Positions 57,861 through 64,000 of a stretch of 64,000 nucleotides of DNA are shown piece after piece. The translations under genes and the position numbers were made by a program. The notes under the pieces are model-generated. The model saw nothing but the letters and a program-made list of their open reading frames with translations. It was not told the DNA's origin and ran no database searches. Source of the stretch: Pseudomonas sp. Irchel 3H7 (GTDB taxonomy: Bacteria; Pseudomonadota; Gammaproteobacteria; Pseudomonadales; Pseudomonadaceae); contig NZ_FYEA01000007.1 of NCBI RefSeq assembly GCF_900187605.1, forward strand, positions 124,001 through 188,000. Direction: 5' to 3'. Positions within the stretch are counted from its first letter, which is position 1. Each line of letters begins with the position of its first letter.

Positions 57861-58486
57861 GCCTGCTGGACGAAGGTCAGGCGTATGGCGAAACCGATCA
57901 GCAGGCTGCCGAACAGCCATTGTTGTACGCGTTGGGCGGTTGGACTGTGTTGCAGCCAACGACCCAATGCGGCGCCGGTGAGGGCGTAGGCGCTGTCGAA
58001 CAGCAGACCGACGCCGACCAGCAACATGCCGAGCACGGCGAACTGGCTCAATACCGGTGCGCCGTCATTGACGATGAACTGCGGCAGCAGCACCGAGCAG
58101 AACAGCAGCGCTTTTGGGTTGAGCAGGTTGGTCAGCAAACCGCGTCGAACGGCTTCGCGCCATTGCCCGTGTACGTCACCAGCCTCACCCGCATTCAGGC
58201 TCGGCAGCAGAGTGCTGCGCAGGCATTGAATGCCGATCCACAACAGATACGCCGCCCCCGCCAAACGCACGACCTCGAATGTCCACGGTGCAGCCTTGAA
58301 CAGCGCGGCCAGCCCCAACGCCGCCAGCGCCACGTGGCAACCGCGAGCAACGCCCAGGCCGATAGCGGTGGCCAGTGCCGCGCCGCGTCCCTGTCGCGCA
58401 CCGGTTTGCAGAAGCAGGATCATGTCCGGGCCGGGTAACAGATAGATCACCGCCAATGCCAGGAAAAACAGCCAGAGACTCGCCAT
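57857..58486 (-). CDS. LysE/RhtB-family amino-acid exporter
   Basis: 209 residues from ATG 58486; longer forms add a hydrophilic lead not typical of the family. Six membrane helices; the signature is present as YLLPGPDMILLLQTGARQGRGAALATAIG, and LLNPKALLFCSVLLPQF. Divergent from an Lrp/AsnC regulator 144 bp away, the usual arrangement for exporters induced by an amino acid. Confidence 0.93.
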   Translation of the reverse strand: MASLWLFFLALAVIYLLPGPDMILLLQTGARQGRGAALATAIGLGVARGCHVALAALGLAALFKAAPWTFEVVRLAGAAYLLWIGIQCLRSTLLPSLNAGEAGDVHGQWREAVRRGLLTNLLNPKALLFCSVLLPQFIVNDGAPVLSQFAVLGMLLVGVGLLFDSAYALTGAALGRWLQHSPTAQRVQQWLFGSLLIGFAIRLTFVQQA

Positions 58487-58630
58487 GTTGCCGCCCTTTC
58501 GTTGTCGATTCGGTGCGCCAAGTCTAGAGCTGAAGGGTGGGGCAGGTGCTTGCGAAGTCAGCTTCAAAAACCTTCTTGATTGGCATAATCTGCTGGTTTT
58601 CCATTGCATGACTATCGGGATCTGCCAAAC

Positions 58631-59104
58631 ATGAAACTCGACGCCTTCGATCGCAAGATTCTCGCGGCGCTGCAACGCAACGGACGCCTGAGCAATGTCG
58701 AGCTGGCGGATGAAATAGGCCTGTCGGCCTCACCGTGTCTGCGCCGGGTGCGGATGCTCGAGGAGGCCGGGGTGATTCGCGGTTATCAGGCCAATCTTGA
58801 TCGCGATGAAGTCGGGCTGGGGCTGACGGTGTTTGTCGGGGTCAAGGTCGAGCGCCACAACGATGAGCAGGCCGAGGCGTTCTACCGCGCGGTGACAGCG
58901 TTGCCGGAAGTGATTTCCGCGTTTCTGGTGTCGGGGGAATCGGACTTTTTGCTGCAAGTGGTGGTGCCGGATTTACGCGCGTATGACCGCTTTCTCAGTG
59001 GTTGCCTGTTGAAGCTGCCGGGGGTGAGCGACATTCGCAGCAACTTTGCCATTCACACGGTGAAGACGCCGGGGGCGTTGCCGCTGGGGCATCTTCCGGC
59101 TTAA
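58631..59104 (+). CDS. Lrp/AsnC-family transcriptional regulator
   Basis: 157 residues from ATG 58631 (MKLDAFDRKILAALQRNGRLSNVELADEIGLSASPCLRRVRMLEEAGVI is the family helix-turn-helix). C-terminal RAM/AsnC ligand domain (VISAFLVSGESDFLLQVVVPDL, LPGVSDIRSNFAI). Likely controls the divergent lysE gene in response to an amino acid. Confidence 0.94.
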   Translation: MKLDAFDRKILAALQRNGRLSNVELADEIGLSASPCLRRVRMLEEAGVIRGYQANLDRDEVGLGLTVFVGVKVERHNDEQAEAFYRAVTALPEVISAFLVSGESDFLLQVVVPDLRAYDRFLSGCLLKLPGVSDIRSNFAIHTVKTPGALPLGHLPA

Positions 59105-59120
59105 GACCGGGTGGGCCCCC

Positions 59121-59204
59121 ATTCGCGAGCAGATCGCTCCCACATTCGACCGCAGTCCTTCAGAAAGGTACACGGTAATTGTGGGAGCGAGCCTGCTCGC
59201 GAAA
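59121..59204. repeat. REP inverted pair (GTGGGAGCGAGC type)
   Basis: TTCGCGAGCAGATCGCTCCCAC near 59122-59144 and its inverse GTGGGAGCGAGCCTGCTCGC at 59181-59200 form a pair in the gap between convergent genes. This is a different core from the TAGGAGCTGC type repeats in the same window. Confidence 0.8.
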
Positions 59205-59235
59205 GCGGTGTTTCAGCCACCTGGATTTCAGAACC

Positions 59236-60636
59236 CTACATCTGCGTCGCCATCCCCTCGACATTCATCGCCGCCTGACGCAACGCCTCTGACCGCGTTG
59301 GATGCGGATGGCACGTCAACGCAATGTCTTCCGCCGAGGCACTGAACTCCATCGCCACACAAAACTCGCCAATCATTTCACTCACGCTCGGGCCGACCAG
59401 GTGCACGCCGAGGACTTCATCGGTGCGTTCATCCGCGAGGACTTTGGCGAAACCCTCGGTCTCATGGTTGATCTTCGCCCGGCTGTTGGCGGTGAAGGGA
59501 AACTTGCCGACCTTATAGGCACGGCCCTCGGCCTTGAGTTGTTCTTCAGTCTTGCCGACGCTGGCCAGTTCCGGTCGGGTGTAGATCACGTTGGGGATCA
59601 GGTCGTAATTGACCTCGCCAGCCTTGCCATGGATCTGCTCGACGCACGCCATCGCTTCATCTTCAGCCTTATGCGCGAGCATTGGCCCGGAGGTCACGTC
59701 GCCGATCACCCAGACCCCGGCGGCTTCGGTACGGTGCTGTTTGTTGGCGAGCATGCCGCGCTTGTCAGTGCTCAGGCCGACGTTTTCCAGACCGAGGCCT
59801 TGGGTATACGGACGACGACCGATAGCGACCAGCACGTAATCAGCTTCGAGCAACTCGGCCGTACCGCCAGCGGCCGGGTCGACGCTGAGTTGCACGCCGT
59901 TGGCGGAAGAGGTGGCGCTGGTGACTTTCGAACTCAGCTTGAACGCGATGCCCTGTTTGCTCAGTGAGCGTTGCAGGGTTTTGCCGGCCTCGCCATCGAC
60001 GCCGGGGCAGATGCGATCGAGGTATTCGACCACGGTGACCTGCGCGCCCAAGCGTCGCCAGACTGAACCCAGTTCCAGGCCGATCACCCCGGCACCAATC
60101 ACTACCAAATGCTTGGGCACTTCACTCAGAGACAGCGCGCCGGTTGAGTCGAGGATGCGTTTGTTATCGATCTCGACGCCGGGCAGGGGAGTGGGCTCGG
60201 AGCCGGTGGCGATGATGATGTCCTTGGCGGTCAGCTCGACTTTATTGCCTTGAGCGTCGGTCACCGTGACTTTGCCCGGGCCGTCGATGTGGCCCCAGCC
60301 CTTGATCCACTCGACTTTGTTTCTGCGAAAGAGAAACTCGATGCCTTTGGTCAGGCCCGCCACGCTCTCGTCTTTCTGTTTCATCATCTGCGCGAGATTC
60401 AACGTCGGTTTGACCTCGATGCCGAGGTTGGCGAATTCCGCACCTATCGCCGCTTCGTACAGCTCCGAGGCATGCAACAAGGCTTTGGACGGCATGCAAC
60501 CGACGTTCAGGCAAGTGCCGCCCAGCGTCGCACGACCTTCCACGCAAGCGGCCTTGAGGCCCAACTGGCCGGCGCGGATCGCTGCGTTATAACCCCCGGG
60601 GCCGCCGCCCAGAATCACTACGTCATAGTTGCTCAT
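59236..60636 (-). CDS. lpdA: Dihydrolipoamide dehydrogenase (stand-alone paralog, Lpd3 type)
   Basis: FAD disulfide oxidoreductase that reoxidises protein-bound lipoamide with NAD+. It has 466 residues. FAD motif GGGPGGYNAAI; redox-active disulfide Cys42-Cys47 (GGTCLNVGCMPSKALLH); NAD motif VIGAGVIGLELGSVW; C-terminal HPHPTRSE active-site His-Glu. No E1/E2 genes are nearby, so it serves several 2-oxoacid complexes or is an alternative Lpd. Which Lpd paralog it is remains uncertain. Confidence 0.93.
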   Translation of the reverse strand: MSNYDVVILGGGPGGYNAAIRAGQLGLKAACVEGRATLGGTCLNVGCMPSKALLHASELYEAAIGAEFANLGIEVKPTLNLAQMMKQKDESVAGLTKGIEFLFRRNKVEWIKGWGHIDGPGKVTVTDAQGNKVELTAKDIIIATGSEPTPLPGVEIDNKRILDSTGALSLSEVPKHLVVIGAGVIGLELGSVWRRLGAQVTVVEYLDRICPGVDGEAGKTLQRSLSKQGIAFKLSSKVTSATSSANGVQLSVDPAAGGTAELLEADYVLVAIGRRPYTQGLGLENVGLSTDKRGMLANKQHRTEAAGVWVIGDVTSGPMLAHKAEDEAMACVEQIHGKAGEVNYDLIPNVIYTRPELASVGKTEEQLKAEGRAYKVGKFPFTANSRAKINHETEGFAKVLADERTDEVLGVHLVGPSVSEMIGEFCVAMEFSASAEDIALTCHPHPTRSEALRQAAMNVEGMATQM

Positions 60637-60798
60637 GCGCTTGCTCCTGTTGGATGGATGCGGATCGCTAAAAGTAGTTCTGAATAAAAATTACGAACGT
60701 AATATGTGCGTTTCGAGGCTTTTCGGTCAAGGCTTCAGGCAAGCGACAGGTTGGGCGTCTTTGAATACGCGTAATTGTGTACGAATATTTCACGCTTT

Positions 60799-60815
60799 TC
60801 GTTATATCGTAACGA
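60799..60815. promoter_or_regulatory. Zur-box-like palindrome upstream of the SPFH operon
   Basis: TCGTTATATCGTAACGA: arms TCGTTA and TAACGA are perfect inverses around TATCG, and the core GTTATATCGTAAC agrees with the GTTATANTATAAC Zur consensus at all but two defined positions. It lies 33-49 bp before the first SPFH gene. A His-rich protein in that operon fits zinc control. Confidence 0.6.
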
Positions 60816-60847
60816 TATGAACCGCGAGCCAATGATATTGGGGTGAT

Positions 60848-62809
60848 ATGCAAGTTGATCTGGAGGTGGATGGCACGCAAGTGACCGGACTGCCGCGTTT
60901 TCAGCAGGCGGCCACGCAGGGCAGGCGACTGCGGCGTTGGGCGTTTGCCCTCGGTGGTTTGGCCGGGGCGGGCTGGGTGTTGGCGTTTTTCGTCGGGCTG
61001 TTTGCACCGCAGTCATTGTGGCTGCCGCTGCTGGTCAATCAGAGCGCGGCGCTGCTGGTGTTGGTCGCCGGGCTGCAATCTGCGTGGTGGGTGACGCAAT
61101 GGCGCGCGCGGGTGATCAATCCTGTTGTGCTGACGCCTATTGCCGAAGATGAACGCTCTGCGCCGCAAGGGTGGTACGAGCGCCTGCTGGATCGCCTCAG
61201 CCAGCGGGGTTTGCATGCACTTGGCCTGATCGGTGCTGCGACGCTGTGGTTGGCTGGCTGGGCGTTGCTGGTGGCGCTGAGTATCGAACAGGTGTGGAAC
61301 CTGGCGCTGCCCGCCGCAGCCGTTGGATTGTCCGCCACTGTGGGCGCAGCGCTGTCATTACTGCTGGCGTTCGGCTTGTTGGTGCTTGAGCGACAACTGG
61401 CTCAGGAGAATCCTGCGCAATGGCCGGAAGCAGGTTCATTGGCGCAACTGACGCGCGTGGCGATCATCACTCTGGTGCTCGGCGCGCTGTGTCTGTTGTT
61501 CGCTGGCGAGAATGCCGTGTGGCCAGTTCGCGTGTCTGTACTGATAGGTATCTTGCCAGGATTGGTCGCGATCGAGTGGCTATTGCGCGCCGTTCTTTCA
61601 GTTTTTAGCCCGCGTCGCGAACAGCTTGAGCCAAGGTTGCTGGCGCGCAGTTTTGTTACCGACATGCTGCGTTGGCCACCCCAGCCTTTTCTCGCGTTGC
61701 AGCACGAATTGCACAACCGTTTTGGCATCGATCTGCGCCAGATCTGGGCGTTCAGTTTCATGCGCCGAGCGTTTCTGCCAGTGCTGGCGCTCGTCGCAGC
61801 GGTGGGTTGGCTGCTCACCGGCATTCATGAAATCCCGCTGCAGGGCCGTGGCATCTATGAGCGCTTCGGCAAACCGGTGCAGGTGTTCGGCCCAGGATTG
61901 CACACGGGTTTGCCGTGGCCGCTGGGGCGCGTGCTGATCGTCGAGAACGGTGTGGTGCACGAATTGGCCACCAGCGTTGGCGAGAATCCGGCGCCGCTGC
62001 AAGCCGATCCTGCCGAAGGCCCTGCGCCGATGACAGCCAACCGCTTGTGGGACGCCAGCCACGTCAATGACAAGTCGCAAGTCATCGCCAGCAGCCGTGG
62101 CGCTCAACAGAGCTTTCAGATCGTCAACATGGACGTGCGCTTCGTTTATCGCATAGGCCTGACTGATCAGGCGGCGCTGGCCGCGACCTACAACAGTGCC
62201 GATGTGCCGACGCTGATTCGCAGCACGGCCAGCCGGATTCTGGTGCATGACTTTGCCTCGCGCACACTCGACGGTTTGCTCGGTGAAGATCGGGTCGGAC
62301 TGGGCGAGGAGATCGGTCGCGCGGTGCAAAGTGATCTGCAGCAACTCAACAGCGGCGTGGAGATTCTCGCCACAGTCGTCGAAGCCATTCACCCGCCGGC
62401 CGGTGCCGCCAATGCCTACCACAGCGTGCAAGCGGCGCAGATCGGCGCGCAGGCGTTGATCTCCCGCGAGCGTGGCGCTGCGGCCGAAGCGAGCAATCAG
62501 GCGCAATTGCAGGCCAGCCTCGCTCGCGATCAGGCCAGCGCCAACGCGCGCGAAACCCGTGCTACGGCGCAGGCGGCGGATCTGAAATTCAGCGCCGAAC
62601 AAAAAGCCTATGCCAGTGCTGGTCAGGCTTTCGTGCTTGAGCAATATCTCGGTCAGCTCAGCCAAGGCCTGAGTAAAGCCAAATTGCTGGTAATCGACCA
62701 TCGTCTGGGTGGCAGCAGCAATCCGCCGACCATCGATCTGCGTACTTTCACGCTGCCGGCTGACCCGTCGCCCGCGCGCAACACCGCTCAACCAGGAGTC
62801 GCCCATTGA
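60848..62809 (+). CDS. HflK-like SPFH-domain membrane protein (gene 1 of 3)
   Basis: 653 residues. The N-terminal third has about five hydrophobic helices (about 30-250), absent from ordinary HflK. Another membrane helix (about 305-320, FLPVLALVAAVGWLLTG) leads into an SPFH/Band 7 domain (GIYERFGKPVQVFGPGLHTGLPWPLG, NMDVRFVYRI) and an Ala/Gln-rich coiled-coil tail (SRERGAAAEASNQAQLQASLARDQ). SPFH proteins assemble into large membrane cages that can hold FtsH protease. It overlaps the next gene by 4 bp. Confidence 0.87.
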   Translation: MQVDLEVDGTQVTGLPRFQQAATQGRRLRRWAFALGGLAGAGWVLAFFVGLFAPQSLWLPLLVNQSAALLVLVAGLQSAWWVTQWRARVINPVVLTPIAEDERSAPQGWYERLLDRLSQRGLHALGLIGAATLWLAGWALLVALSIEQVWNLALPAAAVGLSATVGAALSLLLAFGLLVLERQLAQENPAQWPEAGSLAQLTRVAIITLVLGALCLLFAGENAVWPVRVSVLIGILPGLVAIEWLLRAVLSVFSPRREQLEPRLLARSFVTDMLRWPPQPFLALQHELHNRFGIDLRQIWAFSFMRRAFLPVLALVAAVGWLLTGIHEIPLQGRGIYERFGKPVQVFGPGLHTGLPWPLGRVLIVENGVVHELATSVGENPAPLQADPAEGPAPMTANRLWDASHVNDKSQVIASSRGAQQSFQIVNMDVRFVYRIGLTDQAALAATYNSADVPTLIRSTASRILVHDFASRTLDGLLGEDRVGLGEEIGRAVQSDLQQLNSGVEILATVVEAIHPPAGAANAYHSVQAAQIGAQALISRERGAAAEASNQAQLQASLARDQASANARETRATAQAADLKFSAEQKAYASAGQAFVLEQYLGQLSQGLSKAKLLVIDHRLGGSSNPPTIDLRTFTLPADPSPARNTAQPGVAH

Positions 62810-63852
62810 GCCAGTCGCACACTCACGAACCGCATGATCACAGCGGCCACGATCATGGCCACGGCGGACATCACCATCATCACGGGCATCATCACCATCA
62901 CCACGGTGCGCCGGAAGAGGCGGGGCCTTTCCCGTGGCGACGCATGAGCTGGGCGGTGTTGCTGGTTGCGTTCGCCATCGCAGCAGCGAGCCTGGTGCAA
63001 GTGCGCTCGGGTGAAGCCACGGTGATTACCCGCTTCGGCAATCCATCGCGGGTACTGCTTGATCCGGGTTTGAGCTGGCGTTTGCCGGCGCCGTTCGAAG
63101 CGGCGATCCCGGTGGATCTGCGTTTGCGCACCACCTCCAGCGGCTTGCAGGATGTTGGTACCCGCGACGGTTTGCGCATCATCGTGCAGGCCTACGTGGC
63201 GTGGCAGGTGCAGGGTGATCCGGACAATGTGCAGCGCTTCATGCGCGCTGTACAGAACCAGCCGGATGAGGCGGCGCGGCAGATTCGCACCTTCGTGGGC
63301 TCGGCGCTGGAAACCACAGCCAGCAGTTTCGATCTGGCGAACCTGGTGAACACTGATGCCAGTCAGGTGCATATCGCTGAATTCGAAGCGCAGTTGCGTC
63401 AGCAGATCGATCAGCAATTGCTCGCCACCTATGGCGTGCGCGTTGTGCAAGTCGGCATCGAGCGTTTGACTTTGCCTTCTGTCACCCTTACCGCAACTGT
63501 CGATCGCATGCGCGCCGAGCGTGAAACAATCGCTACCGAACGTACCGCGATCGGCAAGCGTGAGGCTGCGCAAATCCGCTCTGCTGCCGAACGCGATGCG
63601 CGAATTGTGCAGGCCGACGCCACCGTGAAAGCTGCAGAAATCGAAGCACAATCTCGCGTTGAAGCCGCGCAGATTTACGGCCGTGCGTACGCCAGTTCGC
63701 CGCAGCTGTACAACTTGCTGCGCTCGCTGGACACCCTTGGCACCATCGTTACGCCAGACACCAAACTGATCTTGCGCACTGACGCGGCGCCATTTCGCGT
63801 GCTGATCGATGGCCCGCCAACACTCGACAGTAAATCCGGATCGCAGCCATGA
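62806..63852 (+). CDS. HflC-like SPFH protein with His-rich N-terminus (gene 2 of 3)
   Basis: 348 residues. 18 of the first 33 residues are His, in runs of five and six, ahead of a single membrane helix (about 48-64). The SPFH domain follows (EATVITRFGNPSRVLLDPGLSWRLPAPF, VQAYVAWQVQGDPDNVQRF), then an Ala/Glu/Arg coiled coil. The His stretch would lie on the cytoplasmic side if the topology is HflC-like inverted, or periplasmic otherwise; it could store or sense zinc. The Zur-like box upstream supports a metal link. Overlaps gene 3 by 4 bp. Confidence 0.87.
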   Translation: MSQSHTHEPHDHSGHDHGHGGHHHHHGHHHHHHGAPEEAGPFPWRRMSWAVLLVAFAIAAASLVQVRSGEATVITRFGNPSRVLLDPGLSWRLPAPFEAAIPVDLRLRTTSSGLQDVGTRDGLRIIVQAYVAWQVQGDPDNVQRFMRAVQNQPDEAARQIRTFVGSALETTASSFDLANLVNTDASQVHIAEFEAQLRQQIDQQLLATYGVRVVQVGIERLTLPSVTLTATVDRMRAERETIATERTAIGKREAAQIRSAAERDARIVQADATVKAAEIEAQSRVEAAQIYGRAYASSPQLYNLLRSLDTLGTIVTPDTKLILRTDAAPFRVLIDGPPTLDSKSGSQP

Positions 63853-64000
63853 GCGAAGAAGTTCCACGTGGAACACATTCGCTGAACAGCCCGTGGATTC
63901 AGGCTGGTCGTTTGGCATTTCTCGCCCTGTATGCGGTGACGGTGTTGGCCGCATTGGCTTGGGCGTTTTCCAATGTGCGACAGATCGATCCGCAGAATCG
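63849..64000 (+). CDS. Third SPFH-operon gene, membrane protein (3' part outside window)
   Basis: ATG 63849 overlaps the previous stop as ATGA. The visible 50 residues are a short hydrophilic lead (MSEEVPRGTHSLNSPWI) and one membrane helix (LAFLALYAVTVLAALAWAF), followed by SNVRQIDPQNR, which is how HflK-type proteins approach the SPFH domain. The frame is open to the window end. The codons for VPRGT are built from a parS site. Confidence 0.7.
   Translation, partial: MSEEVPRGTHSLNSPWIQAGRLAFLALYAVTVLAALAWAFSNVRQIDPQN
63860..63875. other. parS centromere-like site
   Basis: AGTTCCACGTGGAACA matches TGTTCCACGTGGAACA at 15 of 16 positions, with a perfect 14-bp GTTCCACGTGGAAC core palindrome. 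It lies in the first codons of the third SPFH gene, about 60 kb from oriC, well inside the zone where ParB is expected to load in Pseudomonas. Confidence 0.87.

Overview
This window is the chromosomal replication-origin region of a Pseudomonas of the fluorescens group. The evidence is the order recF-dnaN-dnaA // rpmH-rnpA-yidD-yidC-mnmE / mnmG-rsmG-parA-parB-atpIBEFHAGDC-glmU-glmR-glmS, Pseudomonas-type protein sequences, several REP palindromes with the usual Pseudomonas cores, and a common polysaccharide antigen (A-band, D-rhamnan) locus in the P. aeruginosa order. No rRNA, tRNA, CRISPR array or intact transposase gene was seen.

Layout. (1) 1-3313, minus strand: recF (cut by the window edge), dnaN, dnaA. 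(2) 3314-3880: oriC with four perfect DnaA boxes and an AT-rich tract. (3) 3881-7808, plus strand: rpmH, rnpA, yidD, yidC, mnmE. (4) 7852-11860, minus strand: an accessory iron-uptake unit (fecI-type sigma, fecR-type anti-sigma, hydroxamate-type TonB receptor) set between mnmE and mnmG, with a Fur-box-like site. (5) 11861-12429: a second origin-like region that matches oriC block by block at a constant offset of 8,567 bp. (6) 12430-16670: mnmG, rsmG, parA, parB. (7) 16816-23937: complete F1Fo ATP synthase operon. (8) 24056-28193: glmU, the DeoR-type regulator glmR, and glmS.

(9) 28226-34889 is the most interesting part. Directly after glmS, the classical Tn7 target region, lies a lower-GC island: a Cys-rich MarR regulator, a GntP-type permease, a radical SAM protein ending in RCCLKC, a 291-residue protein with a CC...CC tail, an ArsM-type arsenic methyltransferase, an aquaglyceroporin-like channel and an ArsN1-type acetyltransferase. 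I read it as an arsinothricin (organoarsenical antibiotic) biosynthesis, transport and self-resistance cluster, extended by parts I do not recognise from the minimal arsQML set. Four different protein families in it end in vicinal cysteines, which suggests a trivalent-arsenic sensing and hand-off system.

(10) 35409-39143: LysR regulator, glutathione S-transferase, and a three-module PNPOx/ferredoxin-reductase/2Fe-2S fusion. (11) 39194-48203, minus strand: rmd-gmd-wbpW-wzm-wzt-wbpX-wbpY-wbpZ; divergently, 48631-54413: two glycosyltransferases, two methyltransferases and an acyltransferase homologous to the P. aeruginosa PA5455-PA5459 group that acts on the same polysaccharide. (12) 54551-60636: a DUF3142-like lipoprotein, a large periplasmic protein of unknown function, a LysE exporter, an Lrp/AsnC regulator and a stand-alone dihydrolipoamide dehydrogenase. 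(13) 60799-64000: a Zur-box-like palindrome followed by an overlapping three-gene operon of SPFH/HflK-HflC-like membrane proteins, one with 18 histidines in its first 33 residues. The third gene is cut by the window and has a near-perfect parS site over its first codons.

Other sequence-level signals: perfect DnaA 9-mers are strongly clustered in the first 28 kb, and the ATP synthase gene gaps carry a series of hairpins, two of them with GNRA loops. All positions were read by eye; no alignment or database search was run.
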